Part shown: piece by piece, positions 23,364 through 33,320 of the stretch
Numbering within the stretch: the stretch's first letter is position 1
Layout of the letters: each line of letters begins with the position of its first letter
NCBI GenBank assembly: GCA_963082875.1
Contig: OY720099.1
Location: 18,271,066-18,335,065 of the forward strand
Source: Corella eumyota
Lineage: Eukaryota > Chordata > Ascidiacea > Phlebobranchia > Corellidae
Length of the DNA: 64,000 bases
Direction: 5' to 3'
Notes under the pieces: model-generated
The model's database searches: none
What the model saw: only the letters and a program-made list of their open reading frames with translations
Told to the model about the DNA's origin: nothing
Program-made: the position numbers and the translations under genes

Positions 23364-23867
23364 ATAACTGTATATGTGAATATTGAAAGTTGTAAATATA
23401 AATATTACAAAATTTAATATGAACACTTTCATTTTAAAATGTATATTAAGTTCTATATTAATAAGTTTTGTGTTTTCCAATATATTCACTGTTTTAAACC
23501 AACTGTGTACTGAGTTTGTTTTAAATTAAATATTGTCAATTTAAAGAAATAACTTAATTTCTTATCTGGTAATATGTATAAATTGTTTAATAAATTAGGT
23601 TTTTTCATATGCAACTTATTAATTTAAAATTAAGTCATGTTTTAGCTATGTTATAATTAATTCTTAAAGCATTATAAATTTTCGAAAGATTAATAACCTT
23701 TTGTTTCCGGAATAAGTTTGATTGTAGTATAAGATATTTGTTTATCTGTTTCTTCTCATTTTAACTGCAAGTGTTTAAAAAGTAAGATAAAATAAATTCT
23801 TAAACATGGGTTTAAAATTACTTTTATTGCTGTCCTGTTGCATTTTTGTGACTTTATTTTCAAGACG
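23364..23867 (+). pseudogene. Orphan 5' fragment of an array gene: spacer, promoter and signal-peptide start only
   Basis: A gamma spacer, a TTCCGGAA module at 23705-23712 and an ATG at 23809 are followed by 18 normal signal-peptide codons (MGLKLLLLLSCCIFVTL). The sequence then jumps into the promoter of gene 14, and the reading frame ends within about 15 further codons. The breakpoint (near 23861-23868) looks like a recombination between exon 1 of one copy and the promoter of the next. Gene 14 is thus preceded by two promoter modules about 180 bp apart. Confidence 0.7.
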
Positions 23868-23985
23868 ATTAATAACTTTTTATTTCCGGAATATGTTTTG
23901 GTTGTAATATAAGATATTTGTTTATCTTTTTCTTCTCATTTTAACTGCAAGTGTTTAAAAAGTAAGATCAAATAAATTCTTAAAC
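23868..23985 (+). promoter_or_regulatory. Second promoter module and leader of gene 14
   Basis: TTCCGGAA lies at 23884-23891 with a TATAA-like box about 20 bp downstream. The module resembles those of genes 2, 9 and 16 (GGAATATGTTTTGGTTG form), not the gamma form of the orphan fragment just upstream. Confidence 0.55.
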
Positions 23986-25260
23986 ATGGGTTTAAAATTA
24001 CTTTTATTGCTGTCCTGTTGCATTTTTGTGACTTTATCTCAAGATAACCAAATTTGTTTTAATGTGCAATTGAACCCAGGGGGTCATATGACTCAGGGGT
24101 CTAGTCCAGCACAAGGGAAAACAGGTAAGCAAGGTCCGATGGGCCTACCAGGTCCAAGGGGATTACCAGGAGCTAAAGGAAAATGTTCCTGCAATGAGAA
24201 CTTTGCTGCCCAGTTACAACAAAGAATAAACAGTTTAGAAGGTAAATCATTATTTTGTAGGTTTAAATTTATTTTGTGCAGGAACGTATATAAAAGTTGT
24301 TGCTCGAAGTTATAGGTAATTAAGAAATATTTTTTTAGATAGACTAGAGGAATTTCAACACACCCATGTTGACAAAGGTATATATCCAAGTATTTGTTTA
24401 TTAATATTTAGTTTTTAATTGACAAAATGTTTATTTAGTTAATTATTTACTAATGTATTATTATTTTTATTTTTTTATTTTTGTATTATTTTAAGTTACA
24501 TACTGTGGTGTGGGGATGAAAAGTAGATCATGTATTAATTTAAGTTACATACTGTGGTGTGGGGATGAAAAGTAGATCAATTCCAGACAGTGCAATCACA
24601 GCTAGTTCAACCCATTCTAATCCTTATTTACCACACTATGGAAGATTAGACAATAGACCCAGGGATGGCCACCGAGGATGTTGGGCCTCTAAAAAAAGTA
24701 AGTTTTGTGTGCTTTTCAAATTTGATAAATTAAAAGGAAAAGTGTTTTATTTATAATTATTTTTGGTATAGTTACACTAAAAACAAAAATTTGCTTAAAC
24801 CATTTAAATAGCGACCATTGGGCAATGGATTCAAGTTGATCTGGGTTCAGTTACTTTGTTAAGAGGAGTTGGAACCCAAGGTAGATATGATAAAAGAAAC
24901 GGAGATCAATGGGTAAGAAGTTATAAAATTTCGTATGGAAATTCAACCAATGACCTTCAAGTTGTCCAGCAAGATGGAATCGATGTGGTAAGTTTGTTTA
25001 ACTATCTCCCTTAGATGTACACTGGGTCCTATGTTATATTATCTAATATCTAACAATCTACTTATACCTAAGTTCCAATGTAGTTAAGTCACAGGGTTAT
25101 TCTAAAATATTTATTTTTTCAGACATTTCCTGGTAACACTGACAGAGATAGTTATGTGTTTAACAACTTTCCTGAACTAATTTGGGCCAGATATGTTCGT
25201 TTGTTTCCACAAACATTTCTTAGACACATGAGTTTAAGAATGGAGTTGTTAACTTGCTAA
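23986..25260 (+). CDS. Array gene 14: collagen-like/discoidin protein with a duplicated exon 3 start
   Basis: Exons 23986-24241, 24339-24377, 24545-24697, 24812-24987 and 25123-25260 encode 253 residues. The first 35-40 bases of exon 3, with its acceptor, are present twice in tandem (starts 24496 and 24545, 49 bp apart). Only use of the second acceptor keeps the frame. The first would shift it and stop at TAG soon after. Loops are SSTHSNPYLPH, RPRDGHRGCWASKKTT, QGRYDKRNGDQW and QTFLRHMS. The tail reads FPELIWARYVRL for FPEPILARYVRL. Intron 3 is the gene 6/7 type, introns 1, 2 and 4 are the gene 1 type. Confidence 0.78.
24496..24593 (+). repeat. 49-bp tandem duplication over the exon 3 acceptor of gene 14
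   Basis: The acceptor and first bases of exon 3 (TTACATACTGTGGTGTGG onward to AGTAGATCA) occur at 24496 and again at 24545. The bases between them, TGTATTAATTTAAG, are intron-end sequence. This creates two competing acceptors. Confidence 0.75.
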
Positions 25261-25703
25261 ATTACTGTATATGTGAATATTGAAAGTTGTAAATATAAAT
25301 ATTACAAAATTTAATATGAACACTTCCATTTTAAAATGTATATTAAGTTCTATATTAATAAGTTTTGTGTTTTCCAATATATCCACTGTTTTAAACCAAT
25401 TGTGTACTGAGTTTGTTTTAAATTAAATATTGTCAATTGAAAGAAATAACTTAATTTCTTATCTGGTAATATGTATAAATTGTTTAATAAATTAGGTTTT
25501 TTCATATGCAACTTATTAATTTAAAATCAAGTCATGTTTTAGCCATGTTATAATTAATTCTTAAAGCATCATAAATTTTCGAAAGATTAATAACCTTTTG
25601 TTTCCGGAATATGTTTGGTTCGTGATATAAAATATTTTTTTGTCTGTAATTATTTCATTAAACCATGTGAGTTTGAAGAATAAAATATATCAAATTCTTA
25701 AAC
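25261..25703 (+). repeat. Spacer, gamma type, with altered promoter of gene 15
   Basis: Gamma spacer with TTCCGGAA at 25602-25609. Downstream the leader departs from all other copies (TTCGTGATATAAAATA, then a different untranslated stretch), so gene 15 may be expressed differently. No gene was seen. Confidence 0.6.
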
Positions 25704-26936
25704 ATGAGTTTAAAATTACTTTTTTTACTGTCCAGTTGCATTTTTGTGACTTTATCTCAAGACAACCAAATTTGTTTTAATGTACAATTGAATCCTGGGA
25801 GTCATATGACCGAAGGGCTTAGTCCAGCACAAGGAAAAACAGGTAAGCAGGGTCCGATAGGCCCGCCAGGTCCAAGGGGATTAACAGGAGCTAAAGGAAA
25901 ATGTTCCTGCAATGAAGACTTTGCTGCCCAGTTGCAACAAAGAATAAACAGTTTAGAAGGTATGTTCTTTTTATCAGCGTGTAAATATATTTAAGAGTTT
26001 GTGGTAATTAGGACATATATTATATTTTTAGGAAGGTTGGATCAATTTCAACACACCCATGTTGACAAAGGTATATACTTTAAGATTTGTCAATTAATTT
26101 TTAGTTTTTAAAACCTGAGTTGTTTATTTAGTTATTTATTTACTGTGTTTTAATTAAAGTTACATACTGTGGTGTGGGGATGAAAAGTGGATTGATTCCA
26201 GACAGTGCAATTACAGCCAGTTCATTTCATTCTAGTCCTTTTTTACCACAATATGGAAGATTGGACAACAGACCTGAAAATGGCCATTTAGGTTGTTGGG
26301 TACCTGGACCATGTAAGTTTGTTAGATTTTTAAACTTAATAAATCAAAATAAAATGTGTTTTATGTTAACACTTAAAATTTTTATGCTATAAATATAAAA
26401 ATTAAATTACTTAAACCAATAATATAGCCTCCATTGGGCAATGGATTCAAGTTGATCTGGGTTCAGTTACTTTATTAAGAGGAGTTGTAACTCAAGGAAG
26501 ACAAAATTATGATCAATGGGTTATAAGTTATAAGATTTCTTATGGAAATTCAACTAGTGACTTCCAAGTTGTCCAGCAAAATGGAATCGATGTGGTAAGT
26601 TTGTTTAAATTGGACAAATTAGTAGTTTTAAATTTTCGTTAAATATGTATGACTGTCATTAGGTCTGTGGCCTATGTAGGGTAAATAAATTATTATGAAA
26701 CATTTACAAAAATATATATTTAATTTGTAAAATTGTCGCCTACTGTATAACTACTAAAATTGCTAGGTTAATTTTTGATTTAAATATTTATTTTTTAGAC
26801 ATTTCCTGGTAACACCAACAGAGATAGTTATGTGTTTAATAACTTTCCTGAACCAATTTTGGCCAGATATGTTCGTTTGTTTCCACAAACTTTTCATAGT
26901 CACATGAGTTTAAGAATGGAGTTGTTAACATGCTAA
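25704..26936 (+). CDS. Array gene 15: collagen-like/discoidin protein
   Basis: Exons 25704-25959, 26032-26070, 26160-26312, 26428-26594 and 26799-26936 encode 250 residues. The signal peptide is MSLKLLFLLSSCIFVTLS. The segment before collagen is GSHMTEGLSPAQG. Intron 1 is short and unlike the others, and the neck starts GRLDQFQHTHVDK. It is the clearest mosaic: intron 2 as in gene 8, exon 3 and intron 3 as in gene 4 (SSFHSSPFLPQ, VPGP ending), exon 4 short form (QGRQNYDQWVISYK) with a gene 7 type intron 4, QTFHSHMS ending, and alpha spacer as after gene 1. Confidence 0.83.
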
Positions 26937-27554
26937 ATAACTTATTATGTAAATATCATAAAATGTAAAACTGAAATAAAAAGCAAAAGTAGGTTTTTTT
27001 TAAATATTAAAAATCCCATTTACTTATATACTATTAAGTAGTATGTTTTTCAATATAATTTTTGTGTAAAAACTAATATGTACAAAGTTTTTTTAAAATC
27101 AAATAATGTGATTATTTTTTTAAATATCCATAGTTAAAAAAAATTGTTATCATTTATTATTCTAAAAAATACCTTTTTATAAAATTGGTTATGTTAAATA
27201 AGAAGTTTAAAGTTATAATTAAAGTAATTAAAAATGTGATTTTTGGGTTAATTTGTCATCAATTTTGTTCTAATTTGATAATAATACATTTTGTAGGCAT
27301 TTAAATGTGTTGTGATAACTACTACCCTGTGGTTATAATTTAACAGTAATATTTGTATAGCAATATAAATAATGAACATAACAACACACATAAATCATCA
27401 TAATGTACTCAAACACAAACATTTCCCTTCCAAAAGATTAATAACTGTTTATTTCCGGAATGTGTTTTGGTTGTAATATAAGATATTTGTTTATCTTTTT
27501 CTTCTCATTTTAACTGCAAGTGTTTAAAAAGTAAGATCAAATAAATTCTTATAC
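26937..27554 (+). repeat. Spacer, alpha type, with promoter of gene 16
   Basis: Third copy of the alpha spacer. TTCCGGAA lies at 27453-27460. No gene was seen. Confidence 0.6.
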
Positions 27555-28797
27555 ATGGGTTTAAAATTACTTTTATTGCTGTCCTGTTGCATTTTTGTGA
27601 CTTTATCTCAAGATAACCAAATTTGTTTCAATGTGCAATTGAACCCAGGGGGTCATATGACCCAGGGGTCTAGTCCAGCACAAGGGAAAACAGGTAAGCA
27701 GGGTCCGAGGGGCCTACCAGGTCCAAGGGGATTAACAGGAGCTAAAGGAAAGTGTTCCTGCAATGAGGACTTTGCTGCCCAGTTGCAACAAAGAATAAAC
27801 AGTTTGGAAGGTAAAACATTTTTAATAGGTAGCAAATATGTTTTTTGATAAAAATCAATTTTTAATATATTAATTACTTTTAAATATATATAAACTTGTT
27901 TTTATTTAGAGAGGCTTAATCGGTTTCATTTAATTGTTAACAGAGGTAAATGTTTCCTATTTATTTTTATTTTTTGTTATTTTCCCCTTACTTAATTTTA
28001 ATTTTTTTTATATTTAGGGCAAAATTAAATATTTTTAAGCTGTTAATTAAAATTATATTTTTTAACTTTCAAAGTTACATACTGTGGTGTGGGGATGAAA
28101 AGTGGGTTGATTCCAGATAGTGCAATTACAGCCAGTTCATTTTATTCTAGTTCTTTTCTACCACATTATGGAAGATTGGACAATAGACCCAGGGATGGTC
28201 ATCAAGGTTATTGGGCCTCTAAAAAAAGTAAGTTGGTATTTTTTTAAATTAATCATTTATCAAAAAGTAAATAAGTTGCTAAACTAAAAAAAAATTTTAA
28301 GATATTATTGGGCAGTGGATTCAAGTTGATCTTGGTTCAGTTACTTTGTTAAAAGGAGTTGTAACTCAAGGAAGACAAAATGCTGATCAATGGATAAGAA
28401 GTTATAAAATTTCTTATGGAAATTCAATGAGTGACTTTCAAGTTGTCCAACAAAATGGAATTGATGTGGTAAGTTTATTTAATTTAGGCATATTTTTAGT
28501 TGTATATATCTATTGGTTGTGTACATTTGTTACTTAGTATGTAGGCCTTGTAATTTAAATATGTTATTATGGAACATTCACAAATAAGTTTGTGAAATTA
28601 TATTATATAACTACTAAAGCTGTTTAGGTTGACTTTTAATTTAAATATTTATTTTTTAGACATTTTCTGGTAACACTGACAGAGATAGTTATGTGGTTAA
28701 CAACTTTCCTGGACCAATTTTGGCCAGATAAGTTCGTTTGTTTCCACAAACTTATCTCACTCACATGAGTTTAAGAATGGAGTTGTTAACATGCTGA
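27555..28797 (+). pseudogene. Array gene 16: collagen-like/discoidin gene with a premature stop
   Basis: Exons 27555-27810, 27910-27945, 28075-28227, 28302-28468 and 28660-28797 follow the family plan (249 codons before damage). In exon 5 the codon for Tyr in ARYVRL is TAA (28729-28731), which removes the last 22 residues, including the terminal Cys that closes the discoidin domain. Other departures are the GCW cysteine changed to Tyr (HQGYWASKK), LKGVVTQG, GNSMSDF and FSGN for FPGN. It may be dead or encode a misfolded protein. A one-base sequencing error at the stop is possible, but the other changes point to relaxed constraint. Confidence 0.68.
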
Positions 28798-29615
28798 TTT
28801 ATGTGATATATCCATAACAAAGGTTGTAAATATTCATTTATTTTCATATAAAATATTTATCATAAATTAAGTACTATAAACATTTTAATTTTTTCATTTA
28901 AAATTTAAAAAAATGACATCATTTAAAAACTTATAAATGTTAAAATTGATTAATGTAGTAATGATGTAATTATTCATTTTTGTTGTCACGTTTTTTGTTG
29001 TTTTATTGCCAAAAAATGAGGCTACATTTATTTTTCACTTTCGAAACCAAATTAATTGGTCTGGTTGTCAAAATTTGGAAATTTTAACGGAAATGTTAGT
29101 TGATTAATAAGTATCATTTTGAAGAACGAAAAAGGTTATTAATTGCATTTTCTGGAAAATCCAATTTTAATTCTGGCATTTTGTCATAATTTTGGATATA
29201 AAAAAACATTGTATTTAAACATGCTGTTTTGAGTCTATTTTTTAATAAATGAGTTTCTCGAATGCATACAAACTGCATTTATTTTTTTTCAGTGTAAACT
29301 AATACATAATAAAAATAACACCAGCAACAAATTATATGTTTATTAATTTTCTAAAAATAGCTATTAAAATGTAAAAAATTTCATAACGGTTATATCATAT
29401 TTTAAAAACTTATTTGTTTTGTAATTTTTTAAAAAGCATAGTGTGATTTTGTTTTTGTATCATTGTTAAAAAAATTTCAAAAAATACCAGAACAATTATA
29501 TTTTAAGTTGGGGGCGATAAAATGTGTATATAAGTCTTCTGTTTTGATCTTTTTGATCATTCTACCTTTAATTTTAAAAACAATTAATTTTATTATAATT
29601 GAACAATTTTTAAAA
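28798..29615 (+). repeat. Spacer, beta type, with promoter of collagen-less gene 17
   Basis: Short (818 bp) form as before gene 3. TATATAAG lies at 29527-29534. An open frame running through it into gene 17 from 29463 is leader sequence, not coding. Confidence 0.6.
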
Positions 29616-30758
29616 ATGAGTTTAAAATTGTTTTTTGTACTGTCATGTCTCTATTATGTGACATTATCTGAGGAAAATCAAATTTGTTTCAATGTGCAAC
29701 TTAACCCTCAAGATCATGCTACTAATCTAACAACAAGTGAGAAATGTTTATGTAAAGATGATATTGATCAGTTGCAACAAAAGTTTAACACTTTGGAAGG
29801 TGAATATTTTATTTAAAGATTTTTAAGATTATTGGCAAATCTAAAGATTTGTTTTAAATCTGCATTTTATTTTTAACTTATACCTTTTCCTTTAGATAGA
29901 TTAGATCGTTTTGAACATACCCATGTTAACGATAGAGGTAATATCCAAAATTTTAGAGTGTTTTGTAACTCTTAAGCATTGTAAAATTTGCAGTCCTAAT
30001 GATAACATTCATAAAAAAAATTTATTGTTTCATTTTTTAAGTTACATACTGTGGTGTGGGGATGAAAAGTAGATCAATTCCAGACAGTGCAATCACAGCC
30101 AGTTCATTTCATTCTATTCCTTTTTTACCGCAATACGAAAGATTGGACAATAGACCTGAAAATGGCCATTTTGGTTGTTGGGTACCTGGACTATGTAAGT
30201 TTGTTAGATTTTTAAACTTAATAAATCAAAGTAAAATGTGTTTTATGTTAACACTTAAAATTTTTATGCTATAAATATAAAAATTAAATTACTTAAACCA
30301 ATAATATAGCCTCCATTGGGCAATGGATTCAAGTTGATCTGGGTTCAGTTACTTTGTTAAGAGGAGTTATAACCCAGGGTAGGTTTGATAAAAGAAACGG
30401 AGATCAATGGGTAAGAAGTTATAAAATTTCATATGGAAATTCAACCAATGACTTTCAAGTTATCCAGCAAGATGGAATCGATGTGGTAAGTTTGTTTAAC
30501 TATCTCCCTTAAATGTACACTGGGTCCTATGTTATATTATCTAATATCTAACAATCTATTTATACTCGAGTTCAAATGTAGTTTAGTCACAGGGTTATTC
30601 TAAAATATTTATTTTTCCAGACATTTCCTGGTAACGCTGACAGAGATAGTTATGTGTTTAACAACTTTCCTGAACCAATTTTGGCCAGATATGTTCGTTT
30701 GTTTCCACAAACATTTCTTAGACACATGAGTTTAAGAATGGAGCTTTTAACTTGCTAA
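29616..30758 (+). CDS. Array gene 17: collagen-less discoidin protein
   Basis: Exons 29616-29799, 29896-29937, 30042-30194, 30310-30485 and 30621-30758 encode 230 residues. The start was chosen because MSLKLFFVLSCLYYVTLS gives a proper signal peptide and matches genes 7 and 12. The linker reads KCLCKDD. Loops are SSFHSIPFLPQYERLDN (Glu for Gly), RPENGHFGCWVPGL, QGRFDKRNGDQW and QTFLRHMS. Exon 3 to exon 5 are the gene 3/gene 1 type, unlike genes 7 and 12, which shows that the collagen-less 5' half has been combined with different 3' halves. The 3' flank is unlike the other spacers. Confidence 0.83.
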
Positions 30759-31267
30759 TTATTAAAGCAGTTGATATTTAACATTAAATAATTCTTCTTT
30801 AAATCTATATATTTCAAATTAAGTTACAAGTAATTATACAATGCTTGTTGTCATCTGTCGTTTTATTAAAATACAACACAAAATTTTTAGAAAAAACTAA
30901 TTTTAATAATGAAAATAAATACCATGAAACTGCTTTAGTATTTATTTTAATTAAACATTTATTTAAATAAAAAATCATAAATGAAAGAAACATATTTGTA
31001 TATTTTTTGAATAACAAAAATGTTAATTAAAATCTAATTTAAATCTGGATGTCAAAAGCTAAAGAAAAAGATTAATGAATGCAGAAACATGAAACGAAAG
31101 TATTATAAAGGGACTGATTGTACTGTCTAGGTTCTAGTTGGTAAAATATTTAAAAAGTGATATATATTTTAGGTAGATATTGGTGTTGCATTATACCTAA
31201 AAAGATTTTAAGAAGATAGTTTTTAAAAAGGAACTGTTTTGTATTTGGTCAGATTTCAATTTTTATC
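30759..31267. other. Unique spacer between genes 17 and 18
   Basis: This spacer matches none of the alpha to delta types and marks the right edge of the homogenised array. No TTCCGGAA or clear promoter motif was recognised. Nothing coding was seen. Confidence 0.5.
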
Positions 31268-32559
31268 ATGAACAAAAACTTTTTAATTCTGAGTTGTTTA
31301 TTTTATTCTGGTTTTTGTCAAGAAAATCAAGTATGTTTTAATGCAAGTCCTGATAGCCCAGCTTTTTTGGGGTCCGGGATGCAAGGAAGGCCAGGAAAGA
31401 GGGGGCCGAATGGCCTCCAAGGTCCCATAGGTTTGACTGGGCCACAGGGTACCAAGGGTGAACAAGGTTCATGTTCATGTGATACCAGTAATTTTGATGA
31501 GATAAAAAGAAGTATTGCAGATTTAAAAAGTATTTAATTTTTTTAATGAATAGTTATAAAATATACTGTTTTTAGAAAGTGAATATGTCATGATTATATA
31601 AGTTTAATGTTATACAGTTTTATTTATTTTAAACATAACATGTTTAACACTTTTTTAGAGAGACTAGATAGATATGAACATGTCCACAATGACAAAGGTA
31701 ATAAAAATATCAATAAAAATTTATTGTAGCCTATGCATCACTTTATTTTGAATTTGTTAAGTAAGTGAAATAAAATTTAAATTTACGTAATTTTTGCTAT
31801 TTTTTGGTGTAATTTAAAAATTTTTTTTAACTCTTTCTGAATCAATTCTTTAAAGTTAAACATTGTGGAGTTGGAATAAAAGATGGAAGAATTCTGAACA
31901 GAGCTTTTACTTCCAGTTCACACTATGCTGTTAAAGATTCCGCTCATTTTGGTAGGTTGGACAATCAGGCATGGTGGGCAGCAAGAACAGGTGAAAAATC
32001 TCTTTATAGCTTTTTCATAAAACCATTTAAAGTTATTTAAATGTCGAAAATTAGAGTGATTTAAATTTTAGTATAAAAAAAGGTGAATATTTTTTAGTAA
32101 GTTCAAGGGAATGGATACAAGTTGACCTTGGTGTCGCTACCATACTTAGGGGCATTGTAACCCAAGGATCAACTGATCATAGACAATATGTGACTAGTTA
32201 CAAGATATTTTATGGACTGTCTTCAAGAAAGTTACAGCCTATTCAACAAAGCAGAGGGGATGCTGACTTGGTAATACTAATAGAACTTAGCCTAAGGAGT
32301 TTTAACACAGATGGCATATCAAACCATAGCTACTAAATTTAAGGGCTTATATATTAATAAAGATAACATTTTTAGTTTTACTTAAACCAACATATTTTAA
32401 TAACTATACTTTCATTTGTAGGTTTTTAGAGGAAACACGGACAATCGTTCATACAAGTTTAACAGATTTCCTGAGCCCATTGTAGCACGATATGTTCGCC
32501 TTTATCCACAGACAGCATTTAGATTTATGAGTTTGCGGATGGAACTATTAACATGTTAA
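31268..32559 (+). CDS. Array gene 18: divergent collagen-like/discoidin protein
   Basis: Exons 31268-31529, 31659-31697, 31856-31990, 32098-32270 and 32422-32559 encode 248 residues. Intron positions and phases match genes 1-17 (1, 1, 1, 0). The collagen stretch is longer, about ten Gly-X-Y triplets (GMQGRPGKRGPNGLQGPIGL onward), closed by CSC. The neck is KRLDRYEHVHNDK. The discoidin domain runs from HCGVGIKDGRIL to LRMELLTC and keeps FGRLDN, WIQVDLG, IVTQGS and ARYVRL. It lacks the extra cysteine seen as GCW in the other genes (AWWAAR here). Loops are SSSHYAVKDSAH, STDHRQY and QTAFRFMS. It looks like an older paralogue that has escaped homogenisation. A polyadenylation signal lies near 32829. 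Confidence 0.85.
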
Positions 32560-33320
32560 CTGTACAAAAAATCTTGCACTTAAAAACAAAAACAGTGACA
32601 ACCAAAACCAATTGCGATCATTTACATAAATTTTTATTTTTTCATATTTAGTTAAGGAAGTTGTCACATTATATTAGTAAAAAATACCCAGTAAATGTTA
32701 TGTAATAATGTATTATTAAGGTTAAAAATTCACTATTTACTACTTAAAGAATGGAAAATGTACAGTTAAATTAAAGTTTACTATTTTTATGACAAGTGTG
32801 TATTAAAACTTACTTGAACTGTATTTAATAAAATGAAACGTAAAATGACTGGTAATTTTTATTTTTAACAATCTCCATGCTAAGTTAAATAAGATGCTTT
32901 ATAAAAAATAATATATTAGTTTCAAAACAATACTTGTACAAAAAAATGTTTTTTTTAATCAACATTTTTATAATAAAAAGTCGCAAATTAATCAGAATTT
33001 ATTTGGAAACACTTGGGTTTGTCTGGATGTATTTTTATTTTTGTATCCTAGGCAACAAATGTTATTTGCTAATTTTTGCTTATTCAAAACGCAATTACGA
33101 TACATTTTGTTATTTTGTTGTATATAATAATAACATGTTTTATTTGACATTGTAAAAAATGTTTAGAACAGTTTTAAGTTATGGGTATAATACGTTATTG
33201 TGGTTTTCAATCGAGAATTTTAGAATTGTTTTTTTGAGATCGCTAATCGGACGATCTTTATTTAAATGATTTTTTTAAGTCCAAGCTGTTATTTTAAACT
33301 TGACAGGGTTAGGCCTAGGA
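32560..33320. other. Spacer between the array and FAM184
   Basis: A+T-rich sequence with no supported gene. Its right end holds the 5' untranslated region of FAM184. An open frame at 32934-33155 is low-complexity hydrophobic translation of A+T-rich DNA and is not supported. Confidence 0.4.

Noticed and set aside
29463-29615. Open frame extending gene 17 upstream of its signal peptide
   Set aside because: The extension would put some 50 residues before a good signal peptide and has no counterpart in genes 7 and 12. The TATATAAG box lies inside it.
374-32559. Reading the array as one large repeated-domain gene
   Set aside because: Every unit has its own promoter module, signal peptide and stop codon.
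32934-33155. 73-codon frame between array and FAM184
   Set aside because: Hydrophobic low-complexity translation without homologous features or promoter.
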